Of a stretch of 64,000 nt of DNA, positions 56,258-64,000 are shown piece after piece (within the stretch, counting starts at the first letter, position 1; each line of letters begins with the position of its first letter). The translations under genes were made by a program, and so were the position numbers. Origin of the DNA: Porphyromonas sp. oral taxon 278 str. W7784 (lineage in GTDB: Bacteria; Bacteroidota; Bacteroidia; Bacteroidales; Porphyromonadaceae); NCBI RefSeq assembly GCF_000467855.2, contig NZ_KI259221.1:166913-230912 (forward strand), read 5' to 3'. The notes below the pieces were generated by a model. That model searched no databases, was not told where the DNA came from, and was given only the letters and a program-made list of their open reading frames with translations.

Positions 56258-57805
56258 ATGAAGGCAAAGAAGCTCCACAAGTACCTAGGGATACCCCTCT
56301 GTTTCTTCCTCTTCTTCGCTGCCCTCTCTGGGATCCTGCTCAACCATCGAGACCTACTCCAGAGTGTCGACATCCCTCGTAGCGTCCTCCCCCGATCCTA
56401 TCAGTTCGTCGGGTGGAACAATGGTGCCGTCCGAGGCGTACTCCGCTCCGATAGCCTGGCCTATATATATGGCTCGGCAGGTGTCTGGGTCACCGACAGC
56501 AGTCTACGAAGCGAGGCTAAGCCTCTGGGGGCGGGCTTTGTCCCTGGAGCCGACGAGGCTAAGATCATGTCTATGGCACGTGATAGTGCCGGCGGGGTGT
56601 GGGTAGCCTCCCAGTACCGCCTTTACAAGCTTAGCCCCGAGGGTTCACGCTGGGTCGAGCAACCCCTTCCCTCCTCGGTACACGGCCGACTGGCCGACCT
56701 TCAGATCTCGGGCGACTCAGTACTGCTACTGAGCCGTTCGCTCCTCTACCGCCGTAGCCTCTCCTCGCCTGAGTGGACGACCTACGAACTCAAAAAGCCT
56801 GAGGGCTACACGGGTAAGATCCTCCTCTTCCAAATAGTCTGGGCCCTGCACAGTGGGGAGTACTTCGGTCTCGTAGGGCGTATCATCGTCGACCTCCTTG
56901 GCGTGCTGGTCATGATCCTATCCCTAACGGGGATCTGCTACACCTTCCTCCGTCGCCGACTCGTGAGGAGAAAGGATCGTGAGAGCACGAGAGCAGAGGA
57001 GGAGCAGAAGCATCGCCTCTCTAAACGCCTCTCCACAAACTTTAAGTGGCATAAGGCGATAGGCAGGAAGACCTTCTACGCTGTACTCTTTGTCTTCGTC
57101 ACCGGCTGGGTGCTTCGTCCGCCCCTGATGCTACCGCTCGTCTTCACCAAGGCACAGCCCAACCGCTTCAGTAGCCTCTATAGTGATAACCCATGGTTTG
57201 ACCGCCTACGAGCGATCCGTGAGGATAAGCACGAGGGAGGATGGCTCCTCTCTACGAGCGAAGGCTTCTACAGGCTCAAGGACTTCTCGGCAGTACCAGA
57301 GCCATGGGAGCTGCAGCCTCAGGTAAGCCCTATGGGTATCAATGGCTTCGCCCAGCGGGCAGACGGCTCGTGGCTCGTCGGTTCCTTTACCGGTCTCTTC
57401 GAGGTACACCCAGGGTGGGCAGAGCCTATACATAATTACTTCACGGGCGAGAGCGTCGGTGAGGTGAGGATGGGACCTCCTGTCGGCTCCTTCACGGTAT
57501 CAGGGCTACTAGCAGGAGAGCGCCCCGAGGACGACCTCGTCTTCCTCTATGATCACGGAGCAGTAGGACGCACGGGACTACCAGACGGTGGGGCTCAGCT
57601 CCGCCCCTTCGCACCCCAGCCTGAGGCGCTCAACGAGAGCCCGTATTCTCTCTGGCAGGCTGCCTTAGAGCTCCACGCCGGTCGCCTCTATCAGCCCTTC
57701 CTAGGCTCATGGGGTACAGCCCTCTTCATCTTCTTCTTAGGCTTAGCCTCCGTCATCGTACTCATCACGGGGCTCAAGCGTAGAAGTCCGAAAAAGAAGC
57801 ACTAG
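56258..57805 (+). CDS. PepSY-associated TM-type membrane protein with large extracytoplasmic loops
   Basis: A 515-residue membrane protein. A first helix lies near residues 8-27 ('YLGIPLCFFLFFAALSGILL', then NHRD), with others near 205-232, 270-292 and 485-507, matching the PepSY-associated four-helix layout. The loop at 30-200 and the loop at 300-480 carry propeller-like phrases ('GGVWVASQYRLYKLSPEG', 'GSWLVGSFTGLFEVHPG'). The charged cytoplasmic segment 'RRRLVRRKDRESTRAEEEQKHR' lies between helices two and three. Related proteins handle iron or flavin electron transfer; the function here is not known. Confidence 0.65.
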   Translation: MKAKKLHKYLGIPLCFFLFFAALSGILLNHRDLLQSVDIPRSVLPRSYQFVGWNNGAVRGVLRSDSLAYIYGSAGVWVTDSSLRSEAKPLGAGFVPGADEAKIMSMARDSAGGVWVASQYRLYKLSPEGSRWVEQPLPSSVHGRLADLQISGDSVLLLSRSLLYRRSLSSPEWTTYELKKPEGYTGKILLFQIVWALHSGEYFGLVGRIIVDLLGVLVMILSLTGICYTFLRRRLVRRKDRESTRAEEEQKHRLSKRLSTNFKWHKAIGRKTFYAVLFVFVTGWVLRPPLMLPLVFTKAQPNRFSSLYSDNPWFDRLRAIREDKHEGGWLLSTSEGFYRLKDFSAVPEPWELQPQVSPMGINGFAQRADGSWLVGSFTGLFEVHPGWAEPIHNYFTGESVGEVRMGPPVGSFTVSGLLAGERPEDDLVFLYDHGAVGRTGLPDGGAQLRPFAPQPEALNESPYSLWQAALELHAGRLYQPFLGSWGTALFIFFLGLASVIVLITGLKRRSPKKKH

Positions 57806-57810
57806 TCATC

Positions 57811-58917
57811 ATGATACGGATACAGGACATCTGGAGCGCCATCACCGAGCTGCTCCCCCCCGCTCTCCAGGAGAGCTACGACAACTGTGGCCTGCAGGTC
57901 GGAGACCCTTCGCTACCAGCCACGGGAGTGCTCTGCTGTGTAGACATCACGGAGCAAGTACTCCAGGAGGCTCTCCAGAAGAAGTGCAACGTCATCATCG
58001 CCCACCATCCTCTTCTCTTCAAGGGACTGAAGCGAATAGGGACGGAGAGCTACATAGAGCGCTGTGTACGCTTCGCTATCCGTCACGACCTGGCGATATA
58101 TGCAGCGCATACCAATGCAGACAATGCAGACGGCGGACTCAACTATCTTCTCGCCGAGGACTTAGGACTCTCTCAGGTGACGAGCCTCGAGCCTCAGAGG
58201 GGGACACTTATGGAGCTCGTGACCTTCGTGCCCACTCAGTACGTCAGCCATGTCTCCGAGGCCCTCTGGTCAGCAGGTGCAGGGAAGATCGGCGCCTACG
58301 ACAGCTGTAGCTACCGTAGTGAGGGTACGGGTACCTTCCGAGCCCTCGACGGGGCTCATCCCTTCGTGGGAGAGGTAGGCAGTCTCCATGAGGAGCAGGA
58401 AGAGCGCCTCAGCGTGACCTTCCCCGCCTACCTTCAGCCACAGGTAGAGCGAGCCCTCCTCTCGGCTCATCCCTACGAGACTCCCGCCTATAGCATCACG
58501 AGCCTAGCGAACCTACACCCCAGGATAGGCGCAGGTGTCATCGGTGAGCTTGCAGAAGAAGAGCCACTAGAGTCCTTCCTAGAGCGCATCGCTCGCTACT
58601 TCCGTACCGACCAGCTCCGCTACAGCGTGACGCCAAAGACCCATGTCAAGCGTATCGCCATCTGCGGAGGTGCTGGTGCCTTCCTCTGGTCCAAAGCCCG
58701 ACGGGCAGGCGCTGATATTCTCATCACAGGAGAGGCTAAGTACAACGACTACTTCGACTGTGAGGGCGCTCCTATCCTAGCCACAGTAGGCCACTACGAG
58801 AGCGAACACATTGCTACTAGGCTCTTTGCACAGATCATCTCACAGAAAATGCCTAACTTTGCAGTCTATCAAAGTGAGTTAGACTCCAATCCTATAAAAG
58901 CGTTACAGCACCCATAA
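57811..58917 (+). CDS. Nif3-like dinuclear-metal protein
   Basis: A 368-residue member of the Nif3/YbgI family, with N-terminal 'YDNCGLQVGD', the metal-site 'IIAHHPLLFKG', 'YAAHTNADNADGGLNYLLAE' and C-terminal 'GGAGAFLWSKARRAGADILITGEAKYNDYFD ... GHYESE'. The long form has a middle insertion domain (about 130-235). Annotated as GTP cyclohydrolase I type 2 or metallochaperone; true activity uncertain. Its stop overlaps the next ATG (TAATG), a linkage with the zinc-ribbon protein that I believe recurs in Bacteroidota. Confidence 0.9.
   Translation: MIRIQDIWSAITELLPPALQESYDNCGLQVGDPSLPATGVLCCVDITEQVLQEALQKKCNVIIAHHPLLFKGLKRIGTESYIERCVRFAIRHDLAIYAAHTNADNADGGLNYLLAEDLGLSQVTSLEPQRGTLMELVTFVPTQYVSHVSEALWSAGAGKIGAYDSCSYRSEGTGTFRALDGAHPFVGEVGSLHEEQEERLSVTFPAYLQPQVERALLSAHPYETPAYSITSLANLHPRIGAGVIGELAEEEPLESFLERIARYFRTDQLRYSVTPKTHVKRIAICGGAGAFLWSKARRAGADILITGEAKYNDYFDCEGAPILATVGHYESEHIATRLFAQIISQKMPNFAVYQSELDSNPIKALQHP
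58854..58861 (+). promoter_or_regulatory. Possible internal promoter for the zinc-ribbon gene and tilS
   Basis: TAACTTTG inside the end of the Nif3 gene, 55 bases before the next ATG. It may be a chance match. Confidence 0.35.
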
Positions 58918-59792
58918 TGGCGAAAGAAACAACGACAAAGAAGACGACTACAGCAAAGAAGTCTACCAAGGCTAAGGCAGAGACAGCAGTGGCTGAACCT
59001 GAAGTAAGCACTACGGTAGCTACTCCTGAGGCTAATATCAACTCTGCTGATCGCACCATCGCAGACAAGCTCATAGCACTGAGTCGCCTGCAGGAGACCT
59101 TCACTAAGATCGACCATATCAAGACCCTTAGAGGCGAACTCCCCCTCGAAGTACAGGATCTAGAGGATGAGATCGAAGGAATGGAGACACGACTAAAGCA
59201 TCTCGAAGAGGACAGCAAGCGCCAAGTCCAGGCTGTCGCTACTGAGAAGGCTAAGATCCAGAAAGCGCAGGACCGCATCGAGCAGTTCAAGGAACAGCTT
59301 AATAATGTCAAGAACAACCGCGAGTACGATAACCTCTCTAAGGAGATCGAATTCCAAGGCCTCGAGATCGAACTTTCGCAGAAGCGCATCAACGAAGGCA
59401 ACACAGAGATCCAGCACCGCAAGGAGCGTATCGCCTCCCTCAAGGAAACTATCGCCGAGCGTCGTGTAGACCTAGAAGCTAAGCAGGAGGAGCTCTCTCG
59501 TATCAAGGGTGAGACCAAGCAAGAAGAAGAAGCTCTGCGCTCTGAAGTCATCCGACTCGAAGAGGGTATCGAGGAGCGTCTACTACATGCCTTCAACCGC
59601 ATCCGTGAGGGTGCTCGCAATGGTCTAGCCGTAGTGCCTATCGACCGTGATGCTTGTGGTGGCTGCTTCAATAAGATCCCCCCCCAGCGTCAGGTAGACC
59701 TGAAGCTTCACAAGAAGATCATCGTCTGCGAATACTGTGGTCGTATCCTCGTCGACCCCGAGCTGGTAGAGGAAGCTCACCAGCATAACTAA
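58917..59792 (+). CDS. Coiled-coil C4 zinc-ribbon protein
   Basis: A 291-residue protein of the DUF164/CT398-like group. It has a Lys/Thr/Ala-rich N-terminal tail (residues 1-45), a long antiparallel coiled coil (about 50-235) and a C-terminal zinc ribbon with CXXC pairs 'CGGCFNKIPPQRQVDLK' and 'CEYCGRIL'. The N-terminal tail may be unstructured or nucleic-acid binding. Members are proposed to act as adaptors in RNA or secretion processes; the function is not established. Next to Nif3 and tilS. Confidence 0.85.
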   Translation: MAKETTTKKTTTAKKSTKAKAETAVAEPEVSTTVATPEANINSADRTIADKLIALSRLQETFTKIDHIKTLRGELPLEVQDLEDEIEGMETRLKHLEEDSKRQVQAVATEKAKIQKAQDRIEQFKEQLNNVKNNREYDNLSKEIEFQGLEIELSQKRINEGNTEIQHRKERIASLKETIAERRVDLEAKQEELSRIKGETKQEEEALRSEVIRLEEGIEERLLHAFNRIREGARNGLAVVPIDRDACGGCFNKIPPQRQVDLKLHKKIIVCEYCGRILVDPELVEEAHQHN

Positions 59793-59800
59793 GCTACCTC

Positions 59801-61159
59801 ATGCACCATACACTCGAGCAGCGGGTCGCTGAGACCATCGAGTGTCATGGGCTCGTAGCCAGCTACACAGACAAGATATACATAGCCATCAGCGGAGGGG
59901 CCGATTCGGTCGCTCTGCTGATGGCTATGCTTGCTCTAGGCTATAGGGAGCGTCTTGAGGCACTGCACTGCAACTTCTCCCTCCGTGCCGACGAGAGTGA
60001 TGGGGACGAAGCCTTCGTATCGGCTCTCTGCCAGCATCACGGTATTCCCCTCCATATAGAGCGCTTTGATACCCAAGCCTATGCCCGAAGGGAAGGGGTA
60101 TCTATCGAGATGGCTGCTCGAGCTCTGCGCTATAGCTGGTTCTCTACCTTCTACAGGGAAGGGAAGACGGTCATAGCCGTAGCTCACAATGCCGACGACC
60201 AAGTAGAGACGCTCCTGCTGAACCTATCCATGGGCACCGGGATACGGGGGCTCAGCGGGATGCCCTTCAGTAAGCCTTCGGAGGGGATCATCCGCCCGCT
60301 ACAGACCTGTTCTCGGGAGCTCATCCTCACCTACCTCAGTGATCTTCGTCAGGACTATCGAGAGGATAGTAGCAACGAAGAGCTTCAATACAAGCGCAAT
60401 CTCATCCGTCATCGTCTCATCCCTCTCTTCGAGGAGCTCAATCCCTCTTTCCGAGGGGTAGCCCTTCGGACGATCGATCATCTTCGTTCGGCAGAAGCCC
60501 TCTATCTAGAGACCATTGAGCGCTACCGAGAGGAGCTACTCACCGAAGACAAGATCGAGCTTCATCCCCTACTCCATCACACTGAGCGTAGTACGCTACT
60601 CTTCGAACTTCTACGCCCCTATGGCTTCAGGCGTGAGGTGATCATGGATCTCGAAGAGCATCTGAAGAAGGGCGGAGAAGCAGGTCGGAAGTTCCAAGCT
60701 CCACGCTACATCCTCTACCATGGCTCTAGGTACCTGGAGCTCCTTCCTAGGGAAGAAGGGGAGAAGGTCAGCCTAAGTATCGACCTCACCTCTAAGGGGA
60801 GCATGCCCCTACCCTTCGGTGGGAAGCTCTCCTGGGAAGTACTCCCTATGGAGGAACTGCAGGGAGCTCTCCGAGTACCAACCACTGTGGCTCTCTTCGA
60901 CTACGACCTACTAGGAGCAACGACGCTCACCCTACGCTCTCGAGAGGAAGGCGATGCGCTACGCCCCTATGGGATGAAGGGGAAGAAGCTCCTTCGACGT
61001 ATTTTCATCGACGGGAAGTACACCCACCAGGAGCGGAGAGAAGCCCTGCTCGTCTGCAAGGGCTCAGCACCACTCTGGCTCGTGGGGCACGTAGCTGATA
61101 GCACCTATGCCCTTAGTGTTCATACTCGCAAGGTACTACGCCTCACCTACCATCCCTAG
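59801..61159 (+). CDS. tilS: tRNA(Ile)-lysidine synthase
   Basis: A 452-residue TilS converting the CAU anticodon C34 of tRNA-Ile2 to lysidine. PP-loop 'ISGGADSVALLMAML' at residues 28-42, 'LHCNFSLRADESDGDEAF', 'AVAHNADDQVETLLLNLSMGTGIRGLSGM' and 'QYKRNLIRHRLIP'; C-terminal TilS domain with 'SREEGDALRPYGMKGKKLLRRIFID'. It starts eight bases after the zinc-ribbon gene and ends the rightward run; a strong bidirectional terminator follows. Confidence 0.95.
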   Translation: MHHTLEQRVAETIECHGLVASYTDKIYIAISGGADSVALLMAMLALGYRERLEALHCNFSLRADESDGDEAFVSALCQHHGIPLHIERFDTQAYARREGVSIEMAARALRYSWFSTFYREGKTVIAVAHNADDQVETLLLNLSMGTGIRGLSGMPFSKPSEGIIRPLQTCSRELILTYLSDLRQDYREDSSNEELQYKRNLIRHRLIPLFEELNPSFRGVALRTIDHLRSAEALYLETIERYREELLTEDKIELHPLLHHTERSTLLFELLRPYGFRREVIMDLEEHLKKGGEAGRKFQAPRYILYHGSRYLELLPREEGEKVSLSIDLTSKGSMPLPFGGKLSWEVLPMEELQGALRVPTTVALFDYDLLGATTLTLRSREEGDALRPYGMKGKKLLRRIFIDGKYTHQERREALLVCKGSAPLWLVGHVADSTYALSVHTRKVLRLTYHP

Positions 61160-61230
61160 CCTAAGCCCTCTCACTCCATTACCACATCTTTCACTCCTGC
61201 CCAAGCCTAAGGGACCTCGGAGGAGTATAG

Positions 61231-61280
61231 TAAAGGGAGACGCCCACCTAGCATCGAAGCTAAGTGGGCGTCTCCCTTTA
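61231..61280. terminator. Bidirectional terminator between tilS and the WGR gene
   Basis: 17-bp perfect stem TAAAGGGAGACGCCCAC / GTGGGCGTCTCCCTTTA with a short loop and T/A-rich flanks (TTTATTTCT on plus). Confidence 0.85.
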
Positions 61281-61300
61281 TTTCTCGTGGGCTGATCCGT

Positions 61301-62059
61301 CTAGACGAGGGGGACGGAGCTAGCATACGTCTCTAGGTCTGACCGCTCCTCAGCTAGGAGTTCTACTGAGCAACGCACCGTGACACCAATGCTCTTGAGC
61401 TTGCCAAGGCGCTCTAGGGAGCGAAGGGCTAGCTCATAGAGTTGCTTGGACAGCTCACCAGTGATCTTCACCTGAGCCAGCGCGAGGGCTACGATGACTC
61501 GATCGGTACGTCTGAGTTGCTCGAGCGTATCACGATCCCCCAGAGTGATCCCTCGTTGTGCTTCGAGCTCGCCCTTAGTCTCACCTTTAGGAGGACAGAA
61601 GGGCAGGCGATAAAGCTTCATCAGGAGGGAGGCAGGATAATTGGTTAGATCTGCCTTAGGTCTACGGCGGAGCAGGTCACTCAGTTCCCATAGGGCGTCA
61701 CTCCCCTCATCATTGCCAAAGGGAGCGGCATCCTGGATGCTCGAGTAGTAGACCTCTGAGGAGAAATACCTGCGGAAGGCAGGATGGCTGGTCAGAGGAT
61801 GAAGGCCTGTCTCATCATCATCATAGTAGAAGGATTGGTTGGGATCAAACTCTGGGTAGTCTTGGTAGCCAGCCTTGATCTTGGTGTCGACCAACTGCTG
61901 GGCTCGCTCTTCGCATTCGGTCTCGCTCGAGAAGGTCTTTACCTCGTAGCGCCCCGATGTACCTATCTTCCCCCAATTAGTCATCAAGTCTGCTCCCAGC
62001 GTCTCAATTCGCCAGAAGCGCTCTGCTTGATGATCAGAAAAACGCATTACTCTCAGCAT
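61301..62059 (-). CDS. WGR-domain protein
   Basis: A 252-residue protein. Residues 8-60 form a WGR domain ('FWRIETLGADLMTNWGKIGTSGRYEVKTF', then an acidic helix and 'KIKAGYQDY'), a module known from PARPs and MolR-type bacterial proteins that binds nucleic acid or partners. The remaining ~190 residues are helical and not assigned; they lack PARP catalytic features. The start could be 62059 or 62047 (MRFSDHQ). Single-gene unit with its own -7 box. Function unknown. Confidence 0.8.
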   Translation of the reverse strand: MLRVMRFSDHQAERFWRIETLGADLMTNWGKIGTSGRYEVKTFSSETECEERAQQLVDTKIKAGYQDYPEFDPNQSFYYDDDETGLHPLTSHPAFRRYFSSEVYYSSIQDAAPFGNDEGSDALWELSDLLRRRPKADLTNYPASLLMKLYRLPFCPPKGETKGELEAQRGITLGDRDTLEQLRRTDRVIVALALAQVKITGELSKQLYELALRSLERLGKLKSIGVTVRCSVELLAEERSDLETYASSVPLV

Positions 62060-62150
62060 ACTTGTGTGGCCATAAGTGGGTGAGGGCCTTCATGCTCGGC
62101 GGTGTCACTATGGCAAGACTTGTACGACATAGGCCCCATTAGTATCTAGG

Positions 62151-62158
62151 CAAATGTA
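62151..62158 (-). promoter_or_regulatory. -7 box for the WGR gene
   Basis: TACATTTG on the minus strand, about 92 bases before the ATG, leaving an 85-base leader. Confidence 0.5.
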
Positions 62159-62330
<172 letters not shown>

Positions 62331-62364
62331 GCTCAATTCGTCGGAAGGCTCTGGTCGGTGCTCG

Positions 62365-63666
62365 CTAGGAGAAGCGCTCCTCGATGGCTGCCATCAGCCC
62401 CGGGCGGAAGTCGGGATGGGCGATGCTCACGAGAGCAAGAGCACGCTCCCTCAGCGTCAGCCCCCTTAGGCGCACTGCCCCGTATTCGGTAGCGATGTAG
62501 TCGACCTCATTACGCCCCGAGGTCACCGTAGCTCCTGGGGGAAGGACGGGGACAATACGGGAGACTGTCCCGCCCTTAGCTGTGGAGGTGAAGGCCAGGA
62601 TCGAGCGTCCACCCCGGGAGCGCTTAGCCCCACGAAGGTAGTCGACCTGACCGCCCGTTCCGCTGAACTGCTCCAAGCCAATCGCCTCGGAAGCTACCTG
62701 CCCGTAGAGGTCGATCTCCAGACAGGAATTGATCGAGACCATGCGGTCATTCTGCCCGATGACGTAGGGATCGTTCATGTGGTTCACGGGGTACATCTCG
62801 ATCATCTCGTTATGATCGATGAAGTCGTAGAGCGCCTTGGAGCCCATGATGATCGAGCTAGCTACCTTGCGGTGATGCAGGGTCTTCTTCTCCCCCGTCA
62901 CATGCCCCGACTGGATCATATGCATCACGCCGTCGGTGAACATCTCCGTGTGTAGCCCCAGATCTTTGCGCCCCTGGAGGCACTGCAGGACAGCGTCGGG
63001 GATCGCCCCGATACCTATCTGGAGCGTGTCGCCATCCTCGATGAGTTCGGCACAGATCTCACCGATGCGCTGCTCTACCTCGCCTATGGGAGCGGGGGGG
63101 ATCTCTACGAGAGGGCGGTCTACGGGGACGATGTAGTCGAGCTTCGTGACGTGGATGAGATTGTCTCCGCCGATGAAGGGCATCTGCTTATTGACCTCCG
63201 CCACGACGATGCGGGCACATTCGGCTGCGGGCTTCGTGTAGTCACAGGAGACGCCGAAGGAGCAGTAGCCCTCTTCGTTGGGCTCGCTCACCGAGATGAA
63301 AGCGACGTCTACGGGGTAGACCCCCTCCTCGAAGAAGCTAGGGAGTTCATGGAAGTGACAAGGGAGGTAGTCGACTCGCTTCTCACGGAAGGCAGGGCGA
63401 CTATTCTTGTCGAGGAAGTTAAGGATAGGCTGTACATGCCCCTTCATCTCGGGGCGCAGATGCCACGGCTCTGCGAAGTACAGCATGTGGAAGACCTTGA
63501 CGTCGGTCAGTCGCTCTCGGTCTTCGAAGAGGGCCTTCGACAGATCGCTGGGAGCAGCGACGGCGTGTCCGAAGACCAGGAAGTCACCGCTCTTCACCGC
63601 TGCTTGTACGGCGCTGAGAGCAGTCGTTGTGTGGCTGGCGTAGTACTCTTGCCAATTAGTACTCAT
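62365..63666 (-). CDS. Acetyl-CoA hydrolase/transferase family enzyme (4-hydroxybutyrate CoA-transferase-like)
   Basis: A 433-residue family I CoA-transferase. Visible signatures are '[16 protein letters not shown]', '[16 protein letters not shown]', '[15 protein letters not shown]', '[21 protein letters not shown]' and '[21 protein letters not shown]'. Length and motifs fit 4-hydroxybutyrate or butyryl-CoA:acetate CoA-transferases, which Porphyromonas uses when fermenting amino acids to butyrate. The exact acyl substrate cannot be assigned. It has its own -7 box and a hairpin downstream. Confidence 0.88.
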   Translation of the reverse strand: MSTNWQEYYASHTTTALSAVQAAVKSGDFLVFGHAVAAPSDLSKALFEDRERLTDVKVFHMLYFAEPWHLRPEMKGHVQPILNFLDKNSRPAFREKRVDYLPCHFHELPSFFEEGVYPVDVAFISVSEPNEEGYCSFGVSCDYTKPAAECARIVVAEVNKQMPFIGGDNLIHVTKLDYIVPVDRPLVEIPPAPIGEVEQRIGEICAELIEDGDTLQIGIGAIPDAVLQCLQGRKDLGLHTEMFTDGVMHMIQSGHVTGEKKTLHHRKVASSIIMGSKALYDFIDHNEMIEMYPVNHMNDPYVIGQNDRMVSINSCLEIDLYGQVASEAIGLEQFSGTGGQVDYLRGAKRSRGGRSILAFTSTAKGGTVSRIVPVLPPGATVTSGRNEVDYIATEYGAVRLRGLTLRERALALVSIAHPDFRPGLMAAIEERFS

Positions 63667-63798
63667 TGCTATTAGCTCTAGTTAGTGTGAGAGTGCTCCT
63701 TCTCTACCAAAGGGGGAGGGCCTTTGCTCCGAGATGAGAGCCGTTGAGTCGTGCCATGGTGCAGACAGCCTTCGTCTGTGTCGGTGACGAAGACCATT

Positions 63799-63806
63799 CA
63801 AAGATA
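63799..63806 (-). promoter_or_regulatory. -7 box for the CoA-transferase gene
   Basis: TATCTTTG on the minus strand, 133 bases before the ATG, implying a leader of roughly 125 bases with no obvious fold. Confidence 0.55.
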
Positions 63807-63969
63807 CATATTCCCCCGAAATCTCCCATGCTTCTCTTCCCCTCCATGCTTGAGGCTAAGTGGGCGGGAAAGCAAGGGTCTCTGAAGGGGCTTTTTCTCT
63901 GAGAAGAGCGACCCGCCGACTTCCCGCTGTCTATCAGGGATCTAGAGGGGGGATCAGAGAGGGGCTTCA
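63807..63969. other. Gene-free stretch at the right edge
   Basis: No coding frame of note before the palindrome cluster at the edge. Confidence 0.45.
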
Positions 63970-64000
63970 GCGACCTACGGTAGGTCGTCGAAAAAACCTA
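63970..64000. repeat. Palindrome cluster, family B (copy 2, cut by window edge)
   Basis: GCGACCTACGGTAGGTCGT (63970-63988), a 6-base spacer CGAAAA, then AACCTA running out of the window. Unit and order match the start of the cluster at 22.0 kb. Confidence 0.7.

Overview
The window looks like chromosomal DNA of a Bacteroidota member, most likely a Porphyromonas. Supporting signs are the recurrent TAnnTTTG -7 promoter boxes, the gene order clpP-clpX-recQ-PpiC-OstA-small membrane protein-mutL, a secreted M13 peptidase, pyruvate phosphate dikinase, the MEP-pathway gene dxs, and oxygen-sensitive ThiC/ThiH thiamine synthesis. By eye the base composition is GC-rich for the genus (mid-fifties percent), which would fit the P. 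catoniae / P. pasteri side of it; that placement is inference only. I saw no tRNA or rRNA genes, no CRISPR, no intact insertion sequence and no prophage. Nearly everything is core metabolism.

Layout. 1-6 kb: a small DUF2141 protein, a FtsX/LolE-type permease, an AI-2E family membrane protein, and tkt-rpiB of the non-oxidative pentose phosphate pathway. 6-16 kb: a leftward run clpP-clpX-recQ-parvulin-OstA-small membrane protein-mutL (proteolysis, DNA repair, envelope biogenesis). 16-22 kb: a NamZ-like muramidase with murI, a two-gene chromate-transporter pair, and the M13 peptidase. 22-28 kb: an XRE regulator beside an AT-rich intergenic region, then two pyrimidine blocks (pyrK-pyrD and pyrB-pyrI) separated by about 1.3 kb with no recognisable gene. 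28-36 kb: mutS2, ppdK, a probable free-standing small RNA and a NUC1-type nuclease lipoprotein. 36-43 kb: a TPP-riboswitch-controlled thiamine operon thiS-thiC-(TenI/ThiD/ThiE fusion)-thiG-thiH-thiF. 43-46 kb: a four-domain sulfur-transfer flavoprotein with a MarR regulator. 46-54 kb: leftward thyA-folA-hisS-dxs-trkA-trkH. 54-61 kb: rightward ddl, acyltransferase, PepSY-like membrane protein, Nif3, C4 zinc-ribbon protein, tilS. 61-64 kb: a WGR-domain protein and a CoA-transferase.

The most unusual feature is a set of eight intergenic clusters of short imperfect palindromes. They fall into three sequence families: core ACCCATTCATGGGT at about 5.9, 16.2, 26.0 and 31.0 kb; core ACCTACAGTGGGT at 22.0 kb and the right edge; core GGCACTACTGCTGCC at 46.1 and 53.9 kb. 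In each cluster, neighbouring copies are near reverse complements of each other, separated by short spacers (mostly 4-10 bases), so a cluster can fold both within and between copies. Every cluster lies 40-300 bp on the upstream side of a recognisable TAnnTTTG promoter (tkt, clpP, pepO, pyrB, ppdK, the flavoprotein, thyA/ddl, the CoA-transferase). None lies in the three convergent gaps, which carry plain terminator hairpins instead. This could be a family of REP-like elements or a dispersed regulatory or nucleoid-binding site. I cannot link it to a known named element from the sequence alone.
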